From the NCBI GenBank assembly GCA_031273145.1, contig JAISSL010000013.1, positions 1 to 12,214 on the forward strand: a stretch of 12,214 nucleotides of DNA. Direction: 5' to 3'. A model generated the notes under the pieces. That model was not told where the DNA came from and searched no databases. It worked only from the letters and a program-made list of their open reading frames with translations. Of this stretch, positions 1-9,621 are shown piece after piece (the first letter of the stretch is position 1; each line of letters opens with the position of its first letter). A program made the translations under genes and the position numbers. This stretch comes from Zoogloeaceae bacterium (GTDB taxonomy: Bacteria > Pseudomonadota > Gammaproteobacteria > Burkholderiales > Rhodocyclaceae).

Positions 1-237
1 CTCTATGAAGAATTGCTGATAGGCGATGACCCGGCTCCGACCTTCCATCCCCGCATCATGAAGGCGCGGGAAACCTTTTTGCCCTGGGAACAGCTAACCG
101 TCAAGCTGGAAGAACTGACCGCCCACCTGAATGCGGGCAATCTCCCGGCAGTTCAGGCGTGGCTTGCGGAGACTATTTCCGGCTATCAGGCCGCGCCGCT
201 GGTCGACTGGATTTGGTCTTGCCGACGGCAGTTTTAA
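1..237 (+). CDS. FlaA1/WbpM-type nucleotide-sugar dehydratase/epimerase, C-terminal fragment
   Basis: Only the last 78 codons are present; the frame is open from base 1 and ends at TAA 235-237. The tail begins LYEELLIGDDPAPT, followed by HPRIMKA and a later GYQ...VDWIW ending. This matches the C-terminal region of membrane-anchored polysaccharide biosynthesis proteins of the FlaA1/CapD/WbpM group, which act on UDP-GlcNAc-type nucleotide sugars at the inner membrane for O-antigen, capsule or glycan synthesis. The membrane segments, Rossmann nucleotide-binding motif and catalytic residues would all lie left of the window, so dehydratase versus epimerase activity cannot be decided. No gene follows closely on the same strand; the first good terminator downstream is about 280 bases away at 514-536. 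The family call is from recognised C-terminal motifs, not from a search. Confidence 0.8.
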   Translation, partial: LYEELLIGDDPAPTFHPRIMKARETFLPWEQLTVKLEELTAHLNAGNLPAVQAWLAETISGYQAAPLVDWIWSCRRQF

Positions 238-326
238 GGACAACAGCAAGCTGAACGACCATTGCCCAAGCCTTGCGGATGGCGAGTCCGCCCCGCGTCG
301 TTGGGGCAGGGCGGGGTGCAACAGGG

Positions 327-425
327 TTACAAACAACGCTTGCTATAGAGCAAGAACGCCACTACAATAACCACGCGGGCTATCTTGATGGCTCGTTGCC
401 AACGACTTTTCGCACGTTGAGGCAT
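327..425 (-). CDS. Candidate small basic peptide with one hydrophobic segment (32 aa)
   Basis: On the minus strand an ATG at 425-423 opens a 32-codon ORF ending in TAA at 329-327. What makes it credible is the ribosome binding site: GGAGGTGAT at 438-430 matches the 16S anti-Shine-Dalgarno over nine bases and leaves four bases before the ATG. The peptide starts MPQRAKSRWQRAIK. Residues 18-27 (VVIVVAFLLY) are uninterrupted hydrophobic, and it ends SKRCL. It has eight Lys/Arg and no Asp/Glu, so it is strongly cationic and probably membrane-associated. I do not recognise the family. It is downstream of darP on the same strand by about 170 bases, and no convincing promoter of its own is visible; TAAAAT at 507-502 is a weak -10 candidate without a good -35. 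It could be a small membrane protein, a type I toxin-like peptide, a leader peptide or chance. Function is unknown. Confidence 0.35.
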   Translation of the reverse strand: MPQRAKSRWQRAIKIARVVIVVAFLLYSKRCL

Positions 426-429
426 AAGT

Positions 430-438
430 ATCACCTCC
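430..438 (-). promoter_or_regulatory. Near-ideal Shine-Dalgarno site of the small ORF
   Basis: Read on the minus strand this is GGAGGTGAT, complementary to the 3' end of 16S rRNA over its whole length, four bases upstream of an ATG. It is stronger than the ribosome binding sites visible for the start codons of darP, pmbA and gluQ. The AGGTG within it can also pair with CACCT at 489-485 in the loop of the upstream hairpin, so access might be controlled by RNA folding. Pairing is seen; regulation is inferred. Confidence 0.4.
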
Positions 439-455
439 ATTTCTGGGCGATGATT

Positions 456-496
456 CACCTAGCCGCGCCGTGCCGGGCGCAGTTAGGTGCGCCCGG
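456..496. repeat. Overlapping, mutually exclusive inverted repeats
   Basis: Two perfect inverted repeats share this stretch. The outer one is CACCTA (456-461) with TAGGTG (484-489). The other is CCGGGCGC (473-480) with GCGCCCGG (489-496), closing an 8-base loop. The 3' arm of the first lies in the loop of the second, so they can form either a pseudoknot-like arrangement or alternative hairpins. Read on the minus strand it is the leader of the small ORF at 425-327; read on the plus strand it lies just before the terminator at 514-536. No known riboswitch consensus was recognised. Confidence 0.5.
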
Positions 497-513
497 AAGG
501 GATTTTATCTCAA

Positions 514-536
514 ACCGCCTTGTCTGGCGGTTTTTT
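514..536 (+). terminator. Rho-independent terminator, plus strand
   Basis: The stem ACCGCC (514-519) pairs with GGCGGT (526-531) around a six-base loop, and the 3' arm runs into six consecutive T (531-536). On the opposite strand only three T follow the hairpin, so any effect on darP transcripts would be weaker. The nearest plus-strand gene ends about 280 bases upstream, so it ends either a long 3' untranslated region of the sugar-modification operon or a separate small RNA. Confidence 0.75.
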
Positions 537-594
537 CATGGGCAGGCAGGATCGTGCGGGCAGGCGCAGCCTGTCTTGCGGATAGCAATGTTTT

Positions 595-1095
595 TCAATT
601 GCCGTCTGCAAGACCCTTCAACGCCTGAAAGAGGGCGCGAAAGTGGCGCGGCGGTCTGGATTCCGCCATCTCTTTCAAGGCGGCGCGGCGAAGCTGGCGC
701 AAGTGGGTCAAATCGGCGGCGGGATAGCGTTCGGCAATGTCGGCCAATGCCCCGGCCTCATCTTCCAGCAGGCGATGCCGCAAATCTTCCAGCCGGTGCA
801 GGCGGGCGATTTCAGCGGCGGATTCGCCTCGCGCGTCGGCAAGCGCGGCGGCAATGGCAGCGGCGTCTTCGTCGCGCATGAGGCGTCCGATATATTGCAA
901 CTGGCGGCGACGGGCGGAATGGTGGCGAATGCGCTGGTATTCGCGCACGGCTTCCCGCAGATTTTCGGAGATCGCCATGCGGTTTACGCGCTCCGGGGAA
1001 AGCCGGGTCAAGGCTTCGCCCAACGCCTGCAACTCCAGCATCATGGCTTTTACCTTGGTTTTTGAGGGGCGTTCTGATAATTCGGGTTGGGACAC
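595..1095 (-). CDS. darP: Ribosome maturation protein DarP (YjgA, DUF615)
   Basis: DarP is a cytoplasmic factor that promotes a late maturation step of the 50S ribosomal subunit. The family pattern is clear: SKTKVKAMMLELQALGE near the N-terminus, then NLREAVREYQRIR, the highly conserved ARRRQLQYIGRLMR, and a C-terminal AALKEMAE...PPRHFRALFQ segment. From the GTG at 1095-1093 the protein is 166 residues, close to the family's usual size. An ATG at 1140 would add 15 residues (MGIITALLFYQRRSA) that do not resemble the family and would place the start inside the divergent promoter region, so I prefer the GTG; neither has a good ribosome binding site. It is divergent from pmbA, an arrangement common in proteobacteria. 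Identity is secure, the exact start is not. Confidence 0.9.
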   Translation of the reverse strand: MSQPELSERPSKTKVKAMMLELQALGEALTRLSPERVNRMAISENLREAVREYQRIRHHSARRRQLQYIGRLMRDEDAAAIAAALADARGESAAEIARLHRLEDLRHRLLEDEAGALADIAERYPAADLTHLRQLRRAALKEMAESRPPRHFRALFQALKGLADGN

Positions 1096-1107
1096 GGCGC
1101 TTCTGCG

Positions 1108-1134
1108 TTGATAAAAAAGCAAGGCTGTTATGAT
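1108..1134 (+). promoter_or_regulatory. Probable sigma70 promoter for pmbA
   Basis: TTGATA (1108-1113) and TATGAT (1129-1134) resemble -35 and -10 boxes with a short 15-base spacer; TGATAC at 1131-1136 would give 17. Transcription from here would start near 1141, about 33 bases before the pmbA ATG. The same segment contains TATCAT on the minus strand, so it may also hold the darP promoter. Seen as a motif match only. Confidence 0.4.
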
Positions 1135-1173
1135 ACCCATTCTTCGGACTTTTCCGGCTCATCCGTTTCTTAT

Positions 1174-2511
1174 ATGACTGAACAAGGTTTTTTACTGACT
1201 GACGCTACGCTTTCGCAATTGGCGGAAGATGCGCTGCTTCACGCCCGCAAGCAGGGCGCGACTGCCGCCGAGGTGAATGTATACGAAGGGTTCGGCCTGA
1301 CGGTTACGGCGCGGCAGCGGGCAGTCGAGAGCATCGAATACAACCGGGGCAAGGATTTGGGCATCAGCGTCTATCTGGGGCAACGCTCAGGGCAGGCAAG
1401 CACTTCGGATTTTTCCCGCCGCGCAGTCGAAGAAACGGTGGAATCGGCGCTTGCCATCGCCCGCTTTACCGCCGAGGATGACTGCGCGGGCTTGCCGGAA
1501 GAGGCTTTGCTGGCGAGGGAAATTTTGAGCCTCGATTTGTATCACCCCTGGCGTCTGTCATCGGAAGAAGCGATCGCGCTTGCGATTCGTTCCGAATCCG
1601 CCGCTCTGGATTGGGATACAAGAATCAGCAATTCCGAGGGCGCAAGCGTCTCGACGCAAGAGGCGCAGTTTGTCGCGGCCAATTCGTCCGGCTTCATGGG
1701 CGGCTATCCGGCATCCCGCAATTCGGTCTCCTGTTCGGTCATTGCCGGAACGGGCGCCGCCATGCAGCGCGATTACTGGTACGAAAGCAACCGCGACGCG
1801 GGCAGGCTGATTGCGCCGGAAGCCATCGGCGAGATTGCGGCAAAACGCGCGGTAGCAAGGTTGGGCGCGAAAAAAATCCAGACGGGCGTTTTTCCGGTGT
1901 TGTTTGAGGCAACGGTTGCCGCCAGTCTGCTGGGACATTTCACGCAAGCCGTTTCCGGCGGCGCGTTGTACCGCAAAGCTAGTTTTCTGCTCGACCAGAT
2001 GGGCAAGGCGATTTTTCCTGCCTTTTTTAATTTACGCGAATTGCCCCATTTACCTGGCGGGCTTGCCAGCGCGCCCTTCGACCGGGAAGGCGTGGCGACG
2101 CATGAACGGGAAGTCGTGCGGGACGGCGTTCTGCAAGGGTATTTTCTCGATGTCTATTCCGGGCGCAAGCTGGGGCTGCCGACCACGGCCAATGCCGGCG
2201 GCTGCCATAATCTGCTTCTTTTGCCTGGGGAGCAGGATTTGGCCGGCCTCATGCGCGAGATGGGGCGCGGCCTGCTGGTTACGGAATTGTTGGGCTTCGG
2301 CGTAAACGGCGTGACCGGCGACTATTCGCGCGGCGCGGCAGGTTTTTGGGTTGAGGAGGGCACAATCGCGCATCCGGTAGAAGAAATCACGATTGCGGGA
2401 AATTTGCGGACGATGTTTCAGGCAATCGTCGGAATCGGCAACGATGTGCGAATCAGCGGCTCGAAGCAAACCGGCTCCATCCTGATTGAGGGCATGACCG
2501 TTGCTACGTAA
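1174..2511 (+). CDS. pmbA: Metalloprotease-related protein PmbA/TldE
   Basis: PmbA (TldE) is the partner of TldD in a heteromeric cytoplasmic protease that degrades or processes peptides such as microcin B17 precursor and the antitoxin CcdA. The catalytic zinc ligands are in TldD; the TldE subunit lacks the HExxxH motif, and none is seen here. The 445-residue length agrees with the roughly 450 of the E. coli protein. Diagnostic blocks are LGISVYLGQRSG (around residue 70), GGALYRKASFLLD (around 270), LASAPFDREGVATHERE (around 300), and near the C-terminus LLVTELLGFGVNGVTGDYSRGAAGFWVEEG followed by EITIAGNL, given here in pieces of the family signature. The ATG at 1174 was chosen because upstream in-frame codons overlap darP; it has no clear Shine-Dalgarno. 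No tldD is in the window. Confidence 0.93.
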   Translation: MTEQGFLLTDATLSQLAEDALLHARKQGATAAEVNVYEGFGLTVTARQRAVESIEYNRGKDLGISVYLGQRSGQASTSDFSRRAVEETVESALAIARFTAEDDCAGLPEEALLAREILSLDLYHPWRLSSEEAIALAIRSESAALDWDTRISNSEGASVSTQEAQFVAANSSGFMGGYPASRNSVSCSVIAGTGAAMQRDYWYESNRDAGRLIAPEAIGEIAAKRAVARLGAKKIQTGVFPVLFEATVAASLLGHFTQAVSGGALYRKASFLLDQMGKAIFPAFFNLRELPHLPGGLASAPFDREGVATHEREVVRDGVLQGYFLDVYSGRKLGLPTTANAGGCHNLLLLPGEQDLAGLMREMGRGLLVTELLGFGVNGVTGDYSRGAAGFWVEEGTIAHPVEEITIAGNLRTMFQAIVGIGNDVRISGSKQTGSILIEGMTVAT

Positions 2512-2606
2512 GGCTTCCGGGCTAGTAAACACCAGGCTGGCGCGACGATTTTCACCTATGACAATCGTAATTTAAGTATATCCCATTCGCCAAATGAATT
2601 TTTTAT

Positions 2607-2635
2607 TTGACTAGAATCTCCAAAACTCGTAAATT
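2607..2635 (+). promoter_or_regulatory. Probable sigma70 promoter of the atp operon
   Basis: TTGACT (2607-2612) and TAAATT (2630-2635) are separated by exactly 17 bases, a good match to sigma70 boxes, in an AT-rich gap between pmbA and atpI. Transcription would begin near 2642, leaving a leader of about 46 bases before the atpI ATG at 2688. The -35 box coincides with an in-frame TTG that could otherwise be taken as the atpI start, which argues against that start. Confidence 0.55.
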
Positions 2636-2687
2636 GCGCGAAGTTTTCACTTTGCGGAACAAAAACCGACGTTCCCTGGATGATCGT

Positions 2688-3026
2688 ATGTTGAATGTAA
2701 TCCGATGGCAGCTTGCCGCCGCGCTGATGGCCGTATGTATCGGCGGATTGCTGGCAGGTATCCGGGGCGCGTTTTCGGCGGGGTTGGCGGCTTTGGCTGT
2801 TCTGATTCCTTCCTGCTGGTTCGCGGTACGTTTGGCGATGCTGGCACAACAGGGCAAGGCTTCGCCGGTTGCGTTCCTGCTGGGTGAATTTGTCAAGATC
2901 GCGGCGATCATCGTATTATTGGCGCTGCTTGCCGGGTTCGGGTCGGGGCTTCACTGGCCGGCCTTGTTGCTCGGTATGGCAATGGTTTTGCAGGCGAATT
3001 TTTTGGCTTTTTGGAAGAAAATCTGA
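2688..3026 (+). CDS. atpI: ATP synthase assembly protein AtpI (subunit I)
   Basis: AtpI is a small inner-membrane protein that assists assembly of the c-ring of the F-type ATP synthase and is usually the first gene of the atp operon. This 112-residue protein has four hydrophobic stretches, roughly residues 8-26 (LAAALMAVCIGGLLAG), 30-48, 65-85 (VKIAAIIVLLALLAG) and 89-106 (LHWPALLLGMAMVLQ), as expected. It ends NFLAFWKKI, a typical AtpI tail. The ATG at 2688 has a weak GGA eight bases upstream; a TTG at 2607 would add 27 charged residues and overlaps the promoter -35 box, so it is less likely. The stop is one base from the atpB start, implying co-translation. Confidence 0.85.
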   Translation: MLNVIRWQLAAALMAVCIGGLLAGIRGAFSAGLAALAVLIPSCWFAVRLAMLAQQGKASPVAFLLGEFVKIAAIIVLLALLAGFGSGLHWPALLLGMAMVLQANFLAFWKKI

Positions 3027-3027
3027 C

Positions 3028-3894
3028 ATGGCAGCTGCTACGACGGACGGACCTACCCCAGGCGAGTACATCATTCACCACTTGACGCACTTCAGCAACA
3101 GCGCGCAGCAGGGGGTTTTTGACATCAGGGTCATTCACTTTGACACCCTGTTCTATTCCCTGTTTTTGGGTCTGCTCACGGTTTTTACGCTGGCGTATGC
3201 GGCGCGGCGCGCAACTTCCGGCGTGCCTGGCCGGTTTCAGGCCGCCGTCGAAATTCTGGTGGAGATGGTCTCCGACCAGGCCAAGGGCATTATCCATAAC
3301 CCGGAATCGCGCCGTTTCGTAGCGCCCTTGGCGCTGACCGTGTTCATCTGGATTCTCCTGATGAACGCCATGGACCTGGTTCCGGTTGATCTGCTGCCTT
3401 CCCTCTGGCAATGGGGATATGAAGCGACGGGCAGAGACCCGCACCATGCCTATCAGCGCGTCGTGGCAACCGCCGACCTGAACGGCACTCTGGGGCTTTC
3501 CTTGAGCGTGCTGCTTCTCTGTTTCTGGTACAACCTCAAGATCAAGGGGGTACGCGGCTGGATTCACGAGCTTTTTTCCGCCCCGTTCGGCGCGCACTGG
3601 GCGTTGGCGCCGTTCAACTTTGCCATGCAGATCATTGAATTCGTCGCCAAGACCGTCTCGCACGGGATGCGGCTGTTTGGCAACATGTACGCAGGCGAAC
3701 TGATTTTCATGCTGATTGCCCTGATGGGCGGCGCATGGGCGTTAAACTCCGGCCTCGGCTGGGCTTTGTGGCTTGGGCATATCGTTGCCGGTACGCTCTG
3801 GGCTATTTTTCACATCCTGATTATCACGTTGCAGGCTTTCGTGTTCATGATGCTGACCCTGATTTACATCGGACAGGCGCATGAAAGCCATTGA
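3028..3894 (+). CDS. atpB: F-type ATP synthase subunit a
   Basis: Subunit a forms the stator half-channels that carry protons to and from the rotating c-ring in the inner membrane. The 288-residue protein carries the essential arginine in GMRLFGNMYAGELIF (R215, equivalent to E. coli R210), with E224 beside it. The last helix contains WAIFHILIITLQAF with the half-channel His and Gln (H262, Q269). About five to six hydrophobic segments are seen, including 41-58, 100-117, 155-168, 222-240 and 257-282. The loop around 130-150 (TGRDPHHAYQRVV) is typical of betaproteobacteria. The start ATG is one base after the atpI stop, and a longer open frame upstream merely overlaps atpI. Followed by atpE after 39 bases. 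Confidence 0.97.
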   Translation: MAAATTDGPTPGEYIIHHLTHFSNSAQQGVFDIRVIHFDTLFYSLFLGLLTVFTLAYAARRATSGVPGRFQAAVEILVEMVSDQAKGIIHNPESRRFVAPLALTVFIWILLMNAMDLVPVDLLPSLWQWGYEATGRDPHHAYQRVVATADLNGTLGLSLSVLLLCFWYNLKIKGVRGWIHELFSAPFGAHWALAPFNFAMQIIEFVAKTVSHGMRLFGNMYAGELIFMLIALMGGAWALNSGLGWALWLGHIVAGTLWAIFHILIITLQAFVFMMLTLIYIGQAHESH

Positions 3895-3924
3895 TAAACT
3901 TTTTTCCCTTTGTTTTTTCTCTAA

Positions 3925-4200
<276 letters not shown>

Positions 4201-4235
4201 TCAGGCTTTGCCGTTTTTGAAAAAGGGGCAACACC

Positions 4236-4706
4236 GTGAGTCTTGGATCAACATTATTCGCGCAGATGATTGTGTTCTTCATTCTGGCGTGGTTTTCGAT
4301 GCGGTTTGTCTGGCCACCCATTGTGAAGGCGCTTGACGAGCGCGCGAAAAAGATCGCGGATGGTCTGGAGGCTGCCGAACGTGGCAAGCACGAACTTGAA
4401 CTGGCATCCAAGCGTTCCGCAGACAAGCTGCGGGATGGCAAGGCAAAATATGCCGAGCTGGTTGTTCAGGCTGAAAAGCAGGCCGCCCAGATTATCGAAG
4501 AAGCCAAGGCGCAAGCCAAAATCGAAGCGGATCGCATTGTCGCGAATGGTCATGCTGCTGCCAGACAGGAAGTAGCGCAAGCCAAAGACGCGCTGCGCGA
4601 TCAGGTAGCGATGCTGGCCGTTGCCGGCGCGGAAAAAATCCTGCGCCGGGAAATAGACGCCAAGGCGCATACCCAACTGCTTGCCGCCATTCAGCAGGAA
4701 CTGTAG
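4236..4706 (+). CDS. atpF: F-type ATP synthase subunit b
   Basis: Subunit b is the peripheral stalk that links Fo to F1; two copies form a right-handed coiled coil. The 156-residue protein has a single N-terminal membrane anchor (about residues 7-27, [12 protein letters not shown] onward) with the family pattern FVWPPI directly after it, then a long charged Ala/Glu/Lys/Arg-rich helix (about 35-140) ending in an [12 protein letters not shown] segment that binds delta. Translation starts at GTG 4236 with AAGGGG upstream; the aligned start (V/M-x-L-x-x-T-L) is typical of the family. It is 35 bases after atpE and two bases before atpH. Confidence 0.96.
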   Translation: MSLGSTLFAQMIVFFILAWFSMRFVWPPIVKALDERAKKIADGLEAAERGKHELELASKRSADKLRDGKAKYAELVVQAEKQAAQIIEEAKAQAKIEADRIVANGHAAARQEVAQAKDALRDQVAMLAVAGAEKILRREIDAKAHTQLLAAIQQEL

Positions 4707-4708
4707 AC

Positions 4709-5263
4709 ATGGCCGAATCCGTTACCGTCGCTCGTCCTTATGCGGAAGCCGCGTTTCGCGCGGCCAAGGAGAAGGGCGCGCTGAATGCCTGGAACGAGAA
4801 CCTTCAGCGTCTGGCGCTGGCGGCTCAGGACCGGAAGGTTGTCGCGGTCATTGGCAGTCCTGTCATTACGGTCGAGCAGTTGGTGGATTTTTTTCTTGGC
4901 TTGCTTGAACAGGATAAGCAGGGCAAACAGGGCAACGATCCGGTTTTCTGCAATTTCGTCAAAACGCTCGCGGAAAACGAGCGCTTGACGCTGCTGCCGG
5001 AAATCGCAAGCCTCTTCGCGGCGGAAAAGGCGGCAGAAGAGGGGATTCGGGAAGCGGTTGTGGCAAGCGCCTTTCCGCTGTCCGAGCCTGATCTGAAAAC
5101 CCTGCTGCCGCAGTTGGAAGCGCATTTCAAAACAAAACTTGCGCCAGTCGTAAAGGTGGATGCCGACCTGATCGGCGGCGTTCGGGTGACAGTGGGCGAT
5201 CAGGTGCTGGATGCTTCCGTGCGCGGCAAGCTCGACGCCATGACCATTGCGTTAAGGAACTAG
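4709..5263 (+). CDS. atpH: F-type ATP synthase subunit delta
   Basis: Delta sits on top of the alpha3-beta3 head and binds the b-subunit stalk, holding the stator still. The 184-residue protein starts MAESVTVARPYAEAAF, the conserved N-terminal helix of the OSCP/delta family, has the central FVKTLAENERLTLLPEI segment (about 88-104), and ends with DLIGGVRVTVGDQVLDASVRG (about 152-172), the family signature near the C-terminus. Length is slightly above the roughly 178 of E. coli. The ATG lies two bases after the atpF stop, so translation is probably coupled. Confidence 0.96.
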   Translation: MAESVTVARPYAEAAFRAAKEKGALNAWNENLQRLALAAQDRKVVAVIGSPVITVEQLVDFFLGLLEQDKQGKQGNDPVFCNFVKTLAENERLTLLPEIASLFAAEKAAEEGIREAVVASAFPLSEPDLKTLLPQLEAHFKTKLAPVVKVDADLIGGVRVTVGDQVLDASVRGKLDAMTIALRN

Positions 5264-5272
5264 GAGATTTAC

Positions 5273-6811
5273 ATGCAGTTGAATCCGTCCGAGATCAGCG
5301 AGCTGATCAAAAACAAGATTCAAAACCTCTCGGTGGGCGTTGAAACCCGCAACGAGGGAACCATCGTATCCGTGACCGACGGGATTTGCCGTATTCATGG
5401 CTTGCAGGATGCCATGCAGGGAGAAATGCTGGAATTCCCCGGCAATACCTTCGGCATGGCGCTGAATCTGGAGCGCGATTCCGTAGGCGCCGTGGTGCTT
5501 GGCGAATACGGTCATATTTCCGAAGGCAATACGGTCAAATGTACCGGGCGCATTCTGGAAGTGCCGGTCGGCCCCGAACTTCTGGGGCGGGTGGTGAATT
5601 CGCTGGGTCAGCCGATTGATGGCAAGGGACCGTTGAATCACAAGCTCACCGACAAGATTGAAAAGGTGGCTCCCGGCGTCATCTGGCGTAAATCCGTGTC
5701 GCAGCCGGTGCAGACCGGCCTGAAATCCATTGATTCGATGGTGCCGATTGGGCGCGGTCAGCGCGAACTCATCATTGGCGACCGCCAGACCGGAAAGACC
5801 GCCGTTGCGGTGGATACCATCATCAACCAGAAGGGCACGGGCATAAAGTGTATTTACGTGGCGATCGGGCAGAAGGCTTCGACCATCGCCAACGTGGTAC
5901 GCAAGCTCGAAGAGCATGGCGCGCTGGATAATACGATCATCGTCGCGGCTTCGGCTTCGGAGACCGCTGCCCTGCAATACATCGCGCCCTATTCGGGCTG
6001 TACGATGGGCGAATATTTCCGCGACCGGGGCGAAGACGCGCTCATCATTTACGACGATTTGACCAAGCAGGCGTGGGCGTACCGTCAGGTTTCCCTGCTG
6101 CTGCGCCGTCCGCCGGGACGTGAAGCCTACCCGGGCGACGTGTTCTATCTCCATTCCCGCCTGCTGGAACGTTCCGCGCGTGTTTCCGAAGCCTGGGTGG
6201 AGCGGTTTACCAATGGCGCAGTGAAGGGCAAGACTGGCTCATTGACGGCCTTGCCGGTGATCGAAACCCAAGCGGGCGACGTATCCGCATTCGTGCCGAC
6301 CAACGTCATTTCCATTACCGACGGGCAGATTTTCCTTGAGACCGACCTGTTCAATGCCGGTATCCGTCCCGCCATCAATGCGGGGATTTCGGTATCCCGC
6401 GTGGGCGGGGCGGCGCAGACCAAGGTCATCAAGAAGCTCGGCGGCGGCGTGCGGCTGGCGCTGGCGCAGTATCGGGAGCTTGCGGCCTTCGCGCAGTTTG
6501 CTTCCGATCTGGATGAAGCGACCAGAAAGCAGCTTGAGCATGGCCGGATGGTGACGGAATTGATGAAGCAGCCGCAGTATGCGCCGATGAGCGTCTCCGA
6601 AATGGCGATTACGCTTTACGCGGCGGAAAACCGTTGCTACGAGGACGTGGATGTCAAGCGCGCTCTGGAGTTCGAGAAGTCGTTGCTGGCTTATCTGAAA
6701 CAGAATGCTGCCGATTTGCTGGCCAAAATCGAAAGTTCCAAGGAACTCGACAAGGATTGCGAAAAGGCGCTTGCTGCCGCCATTACTGCCTTCAAGGCAT
6801 CCTGGGTCTGA
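5273..6811 (+). CDS. atpA: F-type ATP synthase subunit alpha
   Basis: Alpha forms the non-catalytic nucleotide sites of the F1 hexamer. The 512 residues match the family length. The N-terminal beta-barrel is followed by the Walker A motif GDRQTGKT (169-176), the Walker B region ALIIYDDL (256-263), the ATP synthase signature [13 protein letters not shown] (366-378) containing the arginine finger R376 that reaches the beta catalytic site, and a helical C-terminal domain. The start ATG has AGGAG seven bases upstream, overlapping the atpH stop codon (5261-5263). No residue known to be essential is missing. A 300-codon open frame on the opposite strand is a coding shadow. Confidence 0.98.
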   Translation: MQLNPSEISELIKNKIQNLSVGVETRNEGTIVSVTDGICRIHGLQDAMQGEMLEFPGNTFGMALNLERDSVGAVVLGEYGHISEGNTVKCTGRILEVPVGPELLGRVVNSLGQPIDGKGPLNHKLTDKIEKVAPGVIWRKSVSQPVQTGLKSIDSMVPIGRGQRELIIGDRQTGKTAVAVDTIINQKGTGIKCIYVAIGQKASTIANVVRKLEEHGALDNTIIVAASASETAALQYIAPYSGCTMGEYFRDRGEDALIIYDDLTKQAWAYRQVSLLLRRPPGREAYPGDVFYLHSRLLERSARVSEAWVERFTNGAVKGKTGSLTALPVIETQAGDVSAFVPTNVISITDGQIFLETDLFNAGIRPAINAGISVSRVGGAAQTKVIKKLGGGVRLALAQYRELAAFAQFASDLDEATRKQLEHGRMVTELMKQPQYAPMSVSEMAITLYAAENRCYEDVDVKRALEFEKSLLAYLKQNAADLLAKIESSKELDKDCEKALAAAITAFKASWV

Positions 6812-6828
6812 GACAGGGAGAAAAGCCC

Positions 6829-9127
<2,299 letters not shown>

Positions 9128-9153
9128 ACGCAGGCGCAAGTGAGGAAACTGAA

Positions 9154-9585
9154 ATGGCCATGACGATCCGTGTAGACATAGTGAGCGCCGAGGAAGAACT
9201 CTTCTCCGGCCTTGTGGAGTTTGCGGTTTTTCCGGGTGAATCGGGGGAGTTGGGGGTGATGCCCCGGCATACGCCCCTGCTCACCCGGGTCAAGGCGGGC
9301 ACGGTGCGCCTCAAGATGCCGGATGAAAACCGCTTCGAGATGATTTATGTTTCGGGCGGGATGCTGGAAGTGCAGCCGCATCTGATTACCGTTCTGGCGG
9401 ATACGGCGATTCGCGCGGCGGATCTGGACGAGGCCAAGGCGCTGGAAGCCAAACGTCACGCGGAAGAGACCCTTGCCAAACGCGCGGGCAATTTGGATTT
9501 GGCGGCTGCCGAAGCCGAACTGGTGCAGTCCATCGGGCAATTGCAGGCGATCAAGAAGCTGAAAGATACCGCCGCGCGCCACTAG
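9154..9585 (+). CDS. atpC: F-type ATP synthase subunit epsilon
   Basis: Epsilon binds the foot of gamma and regulates ATP hydrolysis by extending or folding its C-terminal helices. The 143-residue protein begins [19 protein letters not shown], with the beta-sandwich segments [17 protein letters not shown] (29-45) and [19 protein letters not shown] (66-84), and then two charged Ala-rich helices (about 88-140) of normal length. GAGGAAA precedes the ATG at 9154; a second ATG at 9160 is also possible. It is the last subunit gene of the operon. No good terminator follows, so transcripts could continue into the methyltransferase region. Confidence 0.97.
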   Translation: MAMTIRVDIVSAEEELFSGLVEFAVFPGESGELGVMPRHTPLLTRVKAGTVRLKMPDENRFEMIYVSGGMLEVQPHLITVLADTAIRAADLDEAKALEAKRHAEETLAKRAGNLDLAAAEAELVQSIGQLQAIKKLKDTAARH

Positions 9586-9621
9586 GGTGATAAACCGGAT
9601 TTGTTTTTGGACGATATTCCA

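Larger units (their letters stand above)
238..594. other. Intergenic region with inverted repeats and no recognised gene
   Basis: This 357-base gap separates the sugar-modification gene (plus strand) from darP (minus strand). I see these elements. A GC stem CCCCGC/GCGGGG lies at 291-296/311-316. A perfect stem CTTGCT-ATAG-AGCAAG lies at 339-354. An 8-bp stem CCGGGCGC/GCGCCCGG lies at 473-480/489-496. A 6-bp repeat CACCTA/TAGGTG at 456-461/484-489 cannot form at the same time as the 8-bp stem. A short CAGGC/GCCTG hairpin lies at 561-573. A candidate minus-strand small ORF and a plus-strand terminator are listed separately. I do not recognise a tRNA, tmRNA, 6S RNA, RNase P RNA, 4.5S RNA or named riboswitch. 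Longer plus-strand ORFs crossing it run into the antisense of darP and look spurious. Confidence 0.7.

Noticed and set aside
441..496. Fluoride riboswitch-like GGGCGATGA on the plus strand
   Set aside because: Only the first few conserved bases match; the downstream conserved block of that riboswitch class is missing and no transporter gene follows.
271..586. Short direct repeat CTTGCGGAT at about 272 and 575
   Set aside because: Nine bases in two copies is compatible with chance and has no associated element boundaries.
273..881. 202-codon plus-strand open frame
   Set aside because: It crosses the terminator and hairpins and then runs antisense to darP; the protein is Arg/Gly-rich low-complexity sequence with no recognisable domain.
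2545..2568. Possible terminator after pmbA (ACGATT/AATCGT)
   Set aside because: It is only six mostly AT pairs with a 12-base loop and no T run after it.
2607..2687. TTG 2607 as the start of atpI, adding 27 residues
   Set aside because: The TTG forms part of a good -35 box (TTGACT, 17 bases, TAAATT) and the added residues are charged and unlike AtpI.
5252..6154. 300-codon minus-strand open frame opposite atpA
   Set aside because: It is the mirror of strongly conserved atpA codons in GC-rich DNA and has no domain of its own.
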